20,467 bases of DNA from an uncultured Ruminococcus sp. (GTDB lineage: Bacteria > Bacillota > Clostridia > Lachnospirales > Lachnospiraceae). The DNA is taken from contig USFD01000055.1 of the NCBI GenBank assembly GCA_900553885.1, positions 1 to 20,467 of the forward strand. The letters are read 5' to 3'. Below the pieces are notes generated by a model. That model was not told the origin of the DNA. It saw only the letters and a list, made by a program, of their open reading frames with translations, and ran no database searches. Below are positions 7,716 through 15,760 of this stretch, one piece after another. The position numbers and the translations under genes were made by a program. Every line of letters starts with the position of its first letter. Within the stretch, counting starts at the first letter, position 1.

Positions 7716-8774
7716 CTAAATTATGCCTTTCAGGAAATCAAAAAGTGCCTCCATCTCCTCTTTGGTACCTATGGTTATCCTCAGATAATCCCGGATCCTC
7801 TCGGAATCCCAGTGTCTTACATAAATATTGTGCTCCTTCAGATTCCTGAACAGCATTCCGGCGTCATAATCCGGATGCTTTGCAAAAATAAAGTTAGCTT
7901 TTGGCTCCGGAAATACAAATCCCAGCTCTTTAAGCTTCCCTTTTGCCCATTCCCGTGTTTCTACTATCATACGGATTTTTTCTCTGAAATATTCTTCATC
8001 CTGTACCGCCGCCGCTCCGCATACAAGATCCGGCTGATTCATGGTATAAGAGTTAAAAGAATATTTCACATTATTCAGGCAGCCGATCAGATCCGGATTT
8101 GAGACAGCATAACCGATCCGCATCCCCGCCATGCTTCTGGATTTGGAAAAAGTCTGCACCACTATCAGATTGTCATACTTTTCGATTAATTCCAGTGCTG
8201 ATCTCCCCGCAAAGTCTATGTACGCCTCGTCAACAATCACAATAGAATCCCGGTTGTGATCCAGAATGTCTTCTATAAAATCCAGTTCTTCATAGATTGC
8301 CGTAGGTGCATTCGGATTCGGGAAAATAATTCCTCCGTTTTCCCTGTAATAATCTTCCCGCACGATCCGGAATTCATCATTCAGCCTGGGGCACTCATAT
8401 GGAATCCTGTAAAGCTGTGCCCACACCTTATAAAATGAATAAGTAATATCAGGAAACAGAATCGGTTTCTCTGAGTTAAAAAATGTCAGGAAGCACAGCG
8501 AAAGCACATCATCTGAGCCGACACCTACAAAAACCTGGTCCTTATTCACACCGTAATATCCTGCCAGCGCCTCTGTCAGAACCGATGCTTCAGGATCGGG
8601 ATAAAGGCGCAGCGTATCCGCATCCAGTTTTTTCAGAGCTTCTGCCACACGCGGAGACGGCGGATAGGGATTTTCATTTGTATTCAGCTTTATCACCCTG
8701 TGCTGAGGCTGTTCACCCGGAACATACGGCTCTACCTGACGGATGTTTTTTAATAATGCATTTCTGACTGTCAT
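7716..8774 (-). CDS. hisC: Histidinol-phosphate aminotransferase
   Basis: A fold-type I PLP aminotransferase of 352 aa that converts imidazole acetol phosphate and glutamate to histidinol phosphate. Features that place it in HisC: N-terminal KLNTNENPYPPSP (29–41), LYPDPE (57–62), NPNAPT (153–158), VDEAYIDF (181–188) and FSKSRSMAGMRIGY (209–222), in which K211 is the PLP lysine. The ATG at 8772–8774 has AGGAG seven bases upstream. It is the last gene of the run that begins with DUF1385 and sits 18 nt after another aminotransferase, away from any other his gene in the window. HisC-like enzymes can also act on aromatic amino acids. No convincing terminator follows its TAG. Confidence 0.92.
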   Translation of the reverse strand: MTVRNALLKNIRQVEPYVPGEQPQHRVIKLNTNENPYPPSPRVAEALKKLDADTLRLYPDPEASVLTEALAGYYGVNKDQVFVGVGSDDVLSLCFLTFFNSEKPILFPDITYSFYKVWAQLYRIPYECPRLNDEFRIVREDYYRENGGIIFPNPNAPTAIYEELDFIEDILDHNRDSIVIVDEAYIDFAGRSALELIEKYDNLIVVQTFSKSRSMAGMRIGYAVSNPDLIGCLNNVKYSFNSYTMNQPDLVCGAAAVQDEEYFREKIRMIVETREWAKGKLKELGFVFPEPKANFIFAKHPDYDAGMLFRNLKEHNIYVRHWDSERIRDYLRITIGTKEEMEALFDFLKGII

Positions 8775-8792
8775 GTTTTTTCTCCTGAAATC

Positions 8793-9980
8793 CTATTTGT
8801 ACTCCTTTGCAAGCTCTGCAAATTTGGGAAGTGAATTCACAATTGTCTCGTAGGATACACAATAAGCAATTCTTACATATCCCGGACAGCCGAAAGAACT
8901 TCCCGGTACAATCAGGATATTATATTTCTTTGCCGCAGCACAGAACTGTTTCTCATCCTCTACCGGAGATTTTACAAACAGATAGAAAGCGCCTTCCGGC
9001 TTGATGCATTCAAATCCAAGTTCTTTCAGTCCGTTGTACAGCGTCTCTCTGTTTCTGTTATAGAAAGAAATATCTGTCTTTTCGTTCAGACAAGCCTTTA
9101 CCACTTTCTGCTGAAGCGTAGGCGCATTAACAAATCCCAGGATCCGGGTAGCCACATTTGCCGCAGCAATCAGCTTCTCACTGTCTGCCGCTTCATCCGG
9201 AATTACCAGATATCCGATTCGTTCTCCGGGAAGAGACAGAGACTTGCTGTAGGAATATCCCACTACCGTATTGTCATAGTATCTGGTCAGATAAGGAACC
9301 TCCACACCGTCATAGGCCAGTTCTCTGTAGGGCTCATCTGAAATCAGATAGATATCTGTGCCATATTCCTTCTGCTTTTTCTCCATTACCGCAGCCAGCT
9401 TTTTGATTGTCTCTTCTGAATATACCACACCGGTAGGATTGTTGGGAGTATTGACGATTACCGCTTTTGTCTTCGGTGTAATTTTGGCTTCAAACTCATC
9501 CAGTTTTGGCTGGAATGTAGCTGTATCCGGAGAGATCTCCACAAGTACGCCGTCGTAATTATCTGTGTAGCTCCGGTACTCTCCAAAATACGGTGCAAAG
9601 ACAATCACCTCATCTCCCGGGTTCAGGAGAGCCTTTAATATCACGTTCAGACCTCCCGCTGCTCCCACTGTCATAGTAATGTTGCGCGCTTCAAAAGAGG
9701 TGCCAAACCGTTCATTCAGAGACTGGGCGACTGCACTTCTTACATCCTCATATCCCGCGTTGCTGTTTGTATAGCCGTGGAGGACAATCGGATCTTCTTC
9801 ATCAAGCAGCTCGATAATGGCCTTTTTTACACTTTCCGGTGCCGGAACATTTGGATTTCCCAGGCTGAAATCAAACACATTTTCCGCGCCGTACTTTAAA
9901 GCCAGGCGGTTGCCTTCCTCAAACATTGCACGGATTGCCGAACTGTTTGCTACCATGTTTTCCATTTTCTTTGAAATCAT
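8793..9980 (-). CDS. Class I pyridoxal-phosphate aminotransferase (aspartate aminotransferase-like)
   Basis: The 395-aa protein has the full class I aminotransferase signature: FSLGNPN (38–44), TPNNPTGVV (178–186) with N181, ISDEPYRE (213–220) with D215, YSYSKSLSLPGERIGY (242–257) with PLP lysine K246 and R254, and the substrate-carboxylate arginine R370 in GYVRIAY. The most likely substrates are an amino acid and a 2-oxo acid in amino-acid metabolism; I cannot fix them, and aspartate, alanine or LL-diaminopimelate-type activity are all possible. The ATG at 9978–9980 overlaps the TGA of the DUF2156 gene (ATGA) and has AAAGGAG in front. It therefore appears translationally coupled to that gene. 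hisC follows 18 nt later. Confidence 0.93.
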   Translation of the reverse strand: MISKKMENMVANSSAIRAMFEEGNRLALKYGAENVFDFSLGNPNVPAPESVKKAIIELLDEEDPIVLHGYTNSNAGYEDVRSAVAQSLNERFGTSFEARNITMTVGAAGGLNVILKALLNPGDEVIVFAPYFGEYRSYTDNYDGVLVEISPDTATFQPKLDEFEAKITPKTKAVIVNTPNNPTGVVYSEETIKKLAAVMEKKQKEYGTDIYLISDEPYRELAYDGVEVPYLTRYYDNTVVGYSYSKSLSLPGERIGYLVIPDEAADSEKLIAAANVATRILGFVNAPTLQQKVVKACLNEKTDISFYNRNRETLYNGLKELGFECIKPEGAFYLFVKSPVEDEKQFCAAAKKYNILIVPGSSFGCPGYVRIAYCVSYETIVNSLPKFAELAKEYK

Positions 9981-10885
9981 TGTACTCTCTCCTTTTCTTT
10001 TACTATGCCTTTTTCAACCAGAAACGCAGGCCGATAGGAAAGTTTCGCCTTTCTTAATCCTTCTGCCCCGGTGTCTTCTTCTCTGTTTACATACTGATAA
10101 TTCATACATTCGTGCTGAACAAACTGCTGGTTAATCATAGGATAAGCGCCTTCCACATCCGGAAATGCCTTCTCAATATGGACTACGAAAGTATCCTGGC
10201 ACAGCGGCTCGCCTACGGTAAAGGCCACAATCCTGCCTTCCGCCCGGAGCACGCCGCCTTTTAACCCCAGCTCCTTGTACAGTCTGAGAGAATTCAGCGT
10301 CACACACATTTCCGCGTTCTTTTCCGCATCCTCGTCACATCCGTTCTGATTCCTCCATTTCAGAGCCATCTGGAAGCACTCTTCCACATTTCCGTCATCA
10401 AGAGGTTCATAGGACCAGTCCGGATAAAGCGCTTTGAATTTATTAATATGATTCCGTTTTCCGTGAAGCTTTTTTCCGGCAAGAGTGGCCAGCTTCTCAG
10501 TTTCATACACATAATCCGCCGCGTCTCTGTTGTACTCAATTTCAAATCTTCCCGGATACCAGCGCTCCAGCTCTTCAAAATGCTCCGGCGTTACATTATA
10601 CAGACAGAAAGGAAGTCCTTTCTCACGGAAGTATTCCAGCAGGTAATCCAGTGCAGCATGAACATTTTCCCGGTCCCCCGCAGGATAGGAAAAGGCCAGC
10701 CCGTCATCTTCGCTGCGGAATACGAGGGCATCCTGAATCACCCCGAATTTGACCCGGTAATGTCTGGACCAGAGATAGACATTTACAAAGGTACGCTCAC
10801 AGCTTCTCCCGGGAGCTTTATTAAAATAGGTATCAATCTGTTCTTTGTCTTCCAGTTCCGGGCGTTTGAATATCGGTTCGTTCAT
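9977..10885 (-). CDS. DUF2156 family protein (phosphatidylglycerol lysyltransferase C-domain-like)
   Basis: A 302-aa soluble protein with no membrane segment. Its length and the motifs DYVYETEKLATLAGKKLHGK (124–143), NHINKF (145–150), AFTVGEP (221–227) and NREEDTGAEGLRKAKLSY (267–284) fit the DUF2156 family. That family has a GNAT-like fold related to the catalytic domain of MprF, but here without the membrane flippase part. The substrate is unknown; an aminoacyl or acyl transfer is inferred from the fold only. The ATG (10883–10885) has GGAGG about ten bases upstream, lying inside the last codons of prfA, so it is translated closely after RF1. Its stop overlaps the aminotransferase start (ATGA). 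Neighbours suggest, without proving, a link to translation or amino-acid supply. Confidence 0.88.
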   Translation of the reverse strand: MNEPIFKRPELEDKEQIDTYFNKAPGRSCERTFVNVYLWSRHYRVKFGVIQDALVFRSEDDGLAFSYPAGDRENVHAALDYLLEYFREKGLPFCLYNVTPEHFEELERWYPGRFEIEYNRDAADYVYETEKLATLAGKKLHGKRNHINKFKALYPDWSYEPLDDGNVEECFQMALKWRNQNGCDEDAEKNAEMCVTLNSLRLYKELGLKGGVLRAEGRIVAFTVGEPLCQDTFVVHIEKAFPDVEGAYPMINQQFVQHECMNYQYVNREEDTGAEGLRKAKLSYRPAFLVEKGIVKEKERVQ

Positions 10886-10891
10886 CTGCTA

Positions 10892-11962
10892 TCAATCCTC
10901 CATTTTTGCCAGTTTGGCAGTCTGATCTGCCGCAATCAGGCTGTCAATAATCTCGTCCAGATCTCCGTTTAATACAGAGTCCAGTTTATGCAGCGTAAGC
11001 TTGATTCTGTGATCCGTCACACGTCCCTGAGGGAAATTATATGTCCTTATTTTTTCCGAACGGTCTCCGGTTCCGATCTGGCTTCTCCGCGCCTCTGCTT
11101 CAGAAGCCTGCTGTTTTTCAAGTTCAAGATCATACAGTTTAGAGCGCAGAAGACGGAACGCTTTCTCCTTATTCTGAAGCTGGGACTTTTCCGTCTGGCT
11201 GTAGATGACAATTCCGGTGGGATAATGAGTCAGACGAACGGCAGAGTCCGTTGTATTTACGCACTGTCCTCCGTTTCCGGACGCACGCATAACATCAATA
11301 CGGATATCCTTCTCATCGATTACCACATCCACTTCTTCAGCCTCAGGCATAATCGCTACAGTAATCGTAGAAGTATGGATTCTTCCTCCGCTCTCTGTTT
11401 CCGGGACACGCTGCACCCGATGCACACCGCTTTCATATTTCAGTCTCGAATAAGCGCCGTGTCCGGAAATCATAAATACACATTCCTTAAATCCGCCGAT
11501 TCCGTTTTCATTTAATGAGATCATCTCTGTCTTCCACCCGCGGCTGTCCGCATAGTGAACATACATACGGTAAATCTCTGCGGCAAAAAGTGCAGCCTCG
11601 TCCCCGCCTGCGCCGGCACGGATTTCAACGATAACATTTTTATCATCATTGGGATCTTTGGGAAGCAGAAGGACTTTCAGCTCCTGTTCCAGTTCTTCCA
11701 CCCGTTTTCTGGACTCGCTGAGTTCCTCCTTGGCCAGCTCCTTCATTTCCTCGTCAGACTCTTCTTCCAGAAGAAGCAGACTGTCCTCAATATTCTGTTT
11801 ACACTTCTTATATTCCCGGTAAGCTTCAATAATCGGAGCAAGATCGCTCTGTTCTTTCATCAGCTTTTTAAAGCGTTCCGGATCATTGGCCACATCCGGC
11901 TCCTGAAGTTCGCCCATAAGCTCTTCGTAGCGGATCAGCAAATCATCTAATCTGTCAAACAT
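10892..11962 (-). CDS. prfA: Peptide chain release factor 1
   Basis: RF1 reads UAA and UAG stop codons and triggers peptide release on the ribosome. The 356-aa length is standard. Visible elements: coiled N-terminal domain rich in Glu and Leu (about 1–105), EIRAGAGGDEA (113–123), the stop-codon recognition PxT motif as PET (187–189) in QRVPETESGGRIHTS, and the catalytic GGQ (231–233) in SGNGGQCVNTTDSAVRLTH. The PxT, not SPF, tripeptide separates RF1 from RF2, and there is no internal frameshift site. The gene follows prmC by 6 nt; PrmC methylates Q233, so the two partners are made from one message. The last bases carry the ribosome binding site of the DUF2156 gene. Confidence 0.97.
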   Translation of the reverse strand: MFDRLDDLLIRYEELMGELQEPDVANDPERFKKLMKEQSDLAPIIEAYREYKKCKQNIEDSLLLLEEESDEEMKELAKEELSESRKRVEELEQELKVLLLPKDPNDDKNVIVEIRAGAGGDEAALFAAEIYRMYVHYADSRGWKTEMISLNENGIGGFKECVFMISGHGAYSRLKYESGVHRVQRVPETESGGRIHTSTITVAIMPEAEEVDVVIDEKDIRIDVMRASGNGGQCVNTTDSAVRLTHYPTGIVIYSQTEKSQLQNKEKAFRLLRSKLYDLELEKQQASEAEARRSQIGTGDRSEKIRTYNFPQGRVTDHRIKLTLHKLDSVLNGDLDEIIDSLIAADQTAKLAKMED

Positions 11963-11968
11963 CTCTAT

Positions 11969-12877
11969 CTATCCTTTCCATTCGTTATCATACCTGCCGG
12001 AAACGACCCGGTCAAGCCCCGCCAGATCTTTTCTGACCTGAACATCAGAAAACCCGGCCTGCCGCATTAGTTCACTGACTTCCCGCGCCTGATCATATCC
12101 GATCTCAAAAATCAGCATGCCGCCCTTTTCCAGGTAAGCTCTGCTTTCTTTCACAATTCTTCTGTGAAAAAAGAGGCCGTCCTCTCTGCCGTCCAGCGCA
12201 CAGATCGGATCATGCATTTTCACTTCATCCTGCAGACGATCAATTTCTGCAGTAGGGATATAGGGAGGATTGGAAAGAATCATCCCGTATCTGCCTTCGA
12301 TATTTTCAAACAGATCTCCCTGCACAAACGTTGCTTCCACCTGGTGTACGGAAGCATTTTCTTCTGCCACGGCGAGTGCCTTATCTGAAAGATCCGCCCC
12401 GGTTCCCTGTATACAGACTGCCGGACTGCTGCCGGTTCTGAATAATTGGTTTTTCAATGCATAATACAGAACACTGATCAGAATACAGCCGGAACCGGTG
12501 CACATATCCAGCAAGCGAACGCAGCTGTCCGCGGAGGGAATTTCTCCCTTTTTCAGAAATTCAAGTGCCGTTTCTGCCAGCGTCTCCGTGTCCTGCCGGG
12601 GAATCAGTACATTTTCATTGACCCGGAAAGACAGACCCATAAATTCCTGTTCCCCGGTCAGGTGCTGAAGCGGAACATGCTCTGCCCGTTTCTTTATGAG
12701 GGATCTGTATCTGTCGTACTGCCCGTCCTCAAGCTGCATCCCCGGCTCCGCAAAATAAACTGTTCGGGTAATCCCGGTTATATATTCAAGAAGATACCAG
12801 GCATCCAGATCCGCATCCGGAATCCCCGCCTGCCTGAGCGCTTCTTTTCCTGCTTCCCATGCTTCTCTCAGTGTCAT
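11969..12877 (-). CDS. prmC: Release factor glutamine N5-methyltransferase
   Basis: PrmC (HemK) uses S-adenosylmethionine to methylate the glutamine of the GGQ motif in release factors. The 302-aa protein has the N-terminal helical substrate domain (1–90) with the family block LQHLTGEQEFMG (70–81) and LIPRQDTE (91–98), then a Rossmann methyltransferase domain with SAM-binding LLDMCTGSGCI (122–132) and the catalytic NPPY (203–206) in LSNPPYIPT. There are about 10–15 extra residues at 140–160 compared with compact homologues. The ATG (12875–12877) overlaps the TGA of the DUF1385 gene as ATGA, so translation is probably coupled. prfA, encoding the substrate, follows after 6 nt. Confidence 0.96.
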   Translation of the reverse strand: MTLREAWEAGKEALRQAGIPDADLDAWYLLEYITGITRTVYFAEPGMQLEDGQYDRYRSLIKKRAEHVPLQHLTGEQEFMGLSFRVNENVLIPRQDTETLAETALEFLKKGEIPSADSCVRLLDMCTGSGCILISVLYYALKNQLFRTGSSPAVCIQGTGADLSDKALAVAEENASVHQVEATFVQGDLFENIEGRYGMILSNPPYIPTAEIDRLQDEVKMHDPICALDGREDGLFFHRRIVKESRAYLEKGGMLIFEIGYDQAREVSELMRQAGFSDVQVRKDLAGLDRVVSGRYDNEWKG

Positions 12878-13788
12878 AGATTTTCCCTCTGCCAGGTTCT
12901 CCAGTCAAACACCTCTTCCACTGCCCGGATTCCGACCTCAATCATGGAGTCGTCCGGCTCCTTCGTAGTCATATTCTGCACCCACATTCCCGGTCTGCTC
13001 AGCAGATTGACAACAGGATTATCGCTGTTTCCCGCCAGACGGATAATCTCATAGGACACTCCGGCAATCAGCGGAAAGAGCGCGATACGAAGCACTACCC
13101 GGAGAACCGGTGATTCTGTGACAATAAAGAAACAGAAAATAATACTCACAATCATCACAAAAAAGAGAAAACTTGTCCCGCACCTTTTATGCTGTTTGGA
13201 ACTTTTCCTCACATTTTCCACATTCAGCTCCAGTCCGTGTTCGATACAGTTAATGCACTTATGCTCTGCTCCGTGATACATAAACGTCCTCTTAATATCC
13301 CTGGTTCTGGAAATCAGCAGAATATAAAGCAGAAAAATGATGACCCGGATTACGCCTTCAAACACTGTCATTACCGCTCTGGAAGAAGTATATCGCTCCA
13401 CGAATCCGCTCAGATAATAAGGCAGGATCATAAAAATTGCCACTGCAAGAATGACAGCTGCCACTATAGTAAGATTTAAAAAGATCTTTTCCTGTTTTTC
13501 TCTTTTTGCAGCCTCTTCTTCCGTAAGAAGCTCTTCCTCTTCATCTTCAAAAAAACTTGCAGAATAAGTCAGCGTACGCATTCCCAGGACAAGAGAATCC
13601 ACAAAATTAAAAATCCCCCGGATAAACGGAATCTTCAGCGGTGTTTTCCAGGGAATCACACTTTTATAATCCTTCACATCCACTGCGATCTCTCCGTCCG
13701 GTTTGCGCACTGCCACAGAATATTTCGGGCCATTGCGCATCATAATTCCTTCCAGGACTGCCTGTCCGCCTATGTTCGATGATTTCAT
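12874..13788 (-). CDS. DUF1385 family integral membrane protein
   Basis: A 304-aa protein with about four membrane segments (roughly 101–125, 140–161, 206–224, 229–250) and cytoplasmic-looking ends. Conserved-looking blocks are GGQAVLEGIMMRNGP (7–21), RGIFNFVDSLVLGM (57–70), YHGAEHKCINCIEHG (171–185) and HKRCGTSF (200–207). The cluster of His, Cys and Glu in HGAEHKCINC suggests metal binding or a catalytic site, which is inference. DUF1385 genes are known to sit between rpmE and prmC–prfA in Firmicutes; the function is not established. The ATG (13786–13788) follows AGGAGGA closely. I see no good promoter in the 68-bp gap after rpmE, so it is probably expressed by read-through of the rpmE terminator. 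Confidence 0.9.
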   Translation of the reverse strand: MKSSNIGGQAVLEGIMMRNGPKYSVAVRKPDGEIAVDVKDYKSVIPWKTPLKIPFIRGIFNFVDSLVLGMRTLTYSASFFEDEEEELLTEEEAAKREKQEKIFLNLTIVAAVILAVAIFMILPYYLSGFVERYTSSRAVMTVFEGVIRVIIFLLYILLISRTRDIKRTFMYHGAEHKCINCIEHGLELNVENVRKSSKQHKRCGTSFLFFVMIVSIIFCFFIVTESPVLRVVLRIALFPLIAGVSYEIIRLAGNSDNPVVNLLSRPGMWVQNMTTKEPDDSMIEVGIRAVEEVFDWRTWQRENL

Positions 13789-13805
13789 AGTTCCTCCTGT
13801 CTTAT

Positions 13806-13842
13806 AAACAACAAAGAGGCTGAGATGATCTCACCTCAGCCT
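13806..13842 (-). terminator. Rho-independent terminator after rpmE
   Basis: AGGCTGAG (13817–13824) pairs perfectly with CTCAGCCT (13835–13842) and on the minus strand is followed by CTTTGTTGTTT. It lies 15 nt after the rpmE stop and probably separates rpmE from the DUF1385–hisC run, with some read-through. Confidence 0.8.
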
Positions 13843-13856
13843 GCAACGTATCATTT

Positions 13857-14057
13857 TTATTTAATACCATATTTTTTGTTGAACTTGTCAACACGGCCGC
13901 GAGCCTGAGCTGCTTTCTGCTGACCTGTATAGAACGGATGGCATTTGGAGCAGATTTCCACGTGGATATTTTCCTTTGTAGAACCTGTTGTAAATGTGTT
14001 TCCACAGTTGCAGGTCACTGTTGCCTGATGATATTCCGGATGGATTCCTTCGCGCAT
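13857..14057 (-). CDS. rpmE: Large ribosomal subunit protein bL31 (zinc-binding type)
   Basis: bL31 is a component of the 50S subunit that bridges the two subunits. I use the ATG at 14055–14057, giving 66 aa beginning MREGIHPEYHQATVTC. A GTG at 14064–14066 would add three residues, but it overlaps the Shine-Dalgarno sequence AGAGGTG (14064–14070), which is correctly spaced only for the ATG. Cysteines C16, C18, C36 and C39 (CNCG and CSKC) form the zinc site, so this is the Zn-containing C+ form rather than the zinc-free paralogue used under zinc starvation. It has its own promoter downstream of rho and a good terminator. Confidence 0.96.
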   Translation of the reverse strand: MREGIHPEYHQATVTCNCGNTFTTGSTKENIHVEICSKCHPFYTGQQKAAQARGRVDKFNKKYGIK

Positions 14058-14076
14058 GATTTTCACCTCTCTATTT

Positions 14077-14097
14077 TAGAATACTTATTTTACTCTA
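14077..14097 (-). promoter_or_regulatory. Small stem in the rpmE 5' leader
   Basis: On the minus strand TAGAGTA-AAATAAG-TATTCTA forms a 7-bp stem with one G-U pair, ending seven bases before the Shine-Dalgarno sequence of rpmE. The predicted leader is only about 48 nt. Ribosomal protein leaders often carry autoregulatory structures, including some known for L31; whether this is one cannot be judged from one sequence. Confidence 0.3.
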
Positions 14098-14111
14098 TAA
14101 ACAGCTTTCTA

Positions 14112-14140
14112 ATTATAGCATAAGATATTTTCTTTTGCAA
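14112..14140 (-). promoter_or_regulatory. rpmE promoter
   Basis: On the minus strand TTGCAA (14135–14140) and TATAAT (14112–14117) are separated by exactly 17 bp. Transcription would start near 14105, about 48 nt before the rpmE ATG. The promoter sits in the rho–rpmE gap just after the rho stop codon. Confidence 0.82.
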
Positions 14141-14167
14141 CCGTTTTTTAATAAAGTTTCTGTCATA

Positions 14168-15544
14168 TTATATAAATTTCTGGCGGATAACCTGTCTGAC
14201 GAGCTCGCTGTTTGACTTTGTATGTGCAAACATATTCAGAAGATTGTCCACTGCTTCCTCGGCTTTCATACCGTTCATTGCTCTTCTTATAATATAGGCC
14301 GCTTCCTGTTCTTCCTTGGTCAGAAGGAGGTCTTCCCGCCGGGTGCCGGATTTTGGAATATCAATTGCCGGGAACACTCTCTTTTCCTGAAGTTTACGGT
14401 CCAGCATCAGTTCCATATTACCGGTTCCCTTAAACTCTTCATATACTACATCATCCATCTTGCTTCCTGTATCTACCAGAGCGGTTGCAAGAATGGTCAG
14501 ACTTCCGCCCTCCCGCATATTTCTTGCAGCGCCGAAAAATCGTTTCGGCATATACAGGGCAGCCGGATCAAGACCTCCGGAAAGCGTTCTTCCTGAAGGC
14601 GGAACGGTAAGGTTGTAGGCTCTTGCCAGACGGGTAATGCTGTCCAGAAGAATCATAACATCTTTCCCATGTTCTACCAGACGCTTTGCTCTTGCAATCA
14701 CCATTTCTGAAACCCTTTTATGATGCTCCGGGAGTTCATCAAAAGTTGAATAAATCACCTCTACGTTCGGACCTGCAATGGCCTCTCTGATATCTGTAAC
14801 TTCTTCCGGGCGTTCGTCAATCAGCAGAATCAGAAGATGCATGTCCGGTTCTGTTTTCTGAACAGATAATGCAGCTTCTTTCAGAAGCGTCGTTTTTCCC
14901 GCCTTCGGAGGCGATACGATCATACCTCTCTGCCCTTTTCCAATCGGCGAAACCAGATCCACAATCCGCATGGCTGTCGAACTGCCTGGTGTCTCAAGCC
15001 GGATCCGCTGATTCGGGAAAATGGGAGTCAGATCTTCAAAGTTCTTCCTTTTCATAGCCTCTGCCGGACGCAGCCCGTTGATCGTAGATACATACAACAG
15101 AGCGCTGAACTTTTCACCCTGTGTCTTAATTCTTGTATTTCCGGTCAGAATATCTCCTGTCTTGAGGCCAAATCTTCTGATCTGGGAAGGAGACACATAC
15201 ACGTCATTTTCTCCGGGAAGATAATTTTCACTCCGGATAAAACCATAACCGTCCTGCAGCACTTCGAGAATACCGTTTGCCACATGTCCGCTGTCCAGCA
15301 TCTCAATGTCGGTTTCTTCCTTTTTCTCCCGCATCTCTTCTTTTACTTCTTCTTTTGCCTCCGCACTGGCTGCTTTCTGACGCTCCTGCTCATCCAACGC
15401 AAGCATGGCTTCAATCAGGTCTCCCTTTTTCATACCTGAAATCCCCCGCATCTTTCTTGCCTTTGCCAGCTCTTTAAGCGTAGCCAGGGGAAGGGATTCA
15501 TATTTTTCTCTTGTCATATCCGGTTTCCTTTCCTCATTACTCAT
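14168..15544 (-). CDS. rho: Transcription termination factor Rho
   Basis: Rho is a hexameric RNA translocase that ends transcription and removes RNA polymerase from untranslated messages. From the chosen ATG (15542–15544) it has 458 aa: N-terminal LPLATLKELAKARK helical domain (19–32), an acidic Lys/Glu-rich linker (50–80), RNA-binding cold-shock-like domain with GYGFIRS (99–105), Walker A PPKAGKTT (212–219), ERPEEVTD (244–251), Walker B MILLDSITRLARAYN (297–311), Q-loop SGGLDPAAL (322–330) and R-loop KGTGNMEL (372–379). The start is uncertain: the open frame begins at 15571, and an ATG at 15517 also has a purine-rich upstream. I prefer 15544 because AGGAAG lies seven bases upstream. A consensus promoter lies about 180 nt upstream. 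rpmE follows, a common firmicute pair. Confidence 0.95.
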   Translation of the reverse strand: MSNEERKPDMTREKYESLPLATLKELAKARKMRGISGMKKGDLIEAMLALDEQERQKAASAEAKEEVKEEMREKKEETDIEMLDSGHVANGILEVLQDGYGFIRSENYLPGENDVYVSPSQIRRFGLKTGDILTGNTRIKTQGEKFSALLYVSTINGLRPAEAMKRKNFEDLTPIFPNQRIRLETPGSSTAMRIVDLVSPIGKGQRGMIVSPPKAGKTTLLKEAALSVQKTEPDMHLLILLIDERPEEVTDIREAIAGPNVEVIYSTFDELPEHHKRVSEMVIARAKRLVEHGKDVMILLDSITRLARAYNLTVPPSGRTLSGGLDPAALYMPKRFFGAARNMREGGSLTILATALVDTGSKMDDVVYEEFKGTGNMELMLDRKLQEKRVFPAIDIPKSGTRREDLLLTKEEQEAAYIIRRAMNGMKAEEAVDNLLNMFAHTKSNSELVRQVIRQKFI

Positions 15545-15725
15545 ACTATTACTTCCTGTCCGTTCTTTCATACATACTCTTTCATTTGTACTGTTCTGGT
15601 TTTTACTTAAATGCTTCGGGAATCTTCGTCTGAACTGACGTTAATCGAAATCTCGCATTACATAAGCTGATAAGGATCTGCCCAGTCCCGCAGGCAGGCA
15701 GAAACAGCCTCCTATCTGAATATAT
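15545..15725 (-). promoter_or_regulatory. Long 5' leader of rho
   Basis: If transcription starts near 15725, about 180 nt precede the rho start. The stretch holds no convincing gene. It contains an SD-like AGGAGG near its 5' end without a start codon at useful spacing, a TCTGCC/GGCAGA pairing with an 11–17-base loop, and a minimal ATG-TAA. In other bacteria rho controls its own leader by termination; that is plausible here but only an inference. Confidence 0.4.
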
Positions 15726-15731
15726 ATTCCG

Positions 15732-15760
15732 ATTATACAGATCCTCCTCACACTTGTCAA
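15732..15760 (-). promoter_or_regulatory. rho promoter (consensus)
   Basis: On the minus strand TTGACA (15755–15760) and TATAAT (15732–15737), both perfect, are separated by 17 bp, the optimal sigma-A arrangement. The -35 box overlaps the -35 box of the divergent radical SAM promoter on the other strand. Confidence 0.9.

Noticed and set aside
13802..14005. 67-codon minus-strand frame overlapping rpmE
   Set aside because: Out of frame with the clear bL31 protein and running through its terminator.
14058..14066. GTG start adding three residues to bL31
   Set aside because: The GTG is part of the Shine-Dalgarno sequence; the ATG at 14057 gives the normal 66-aa protein.
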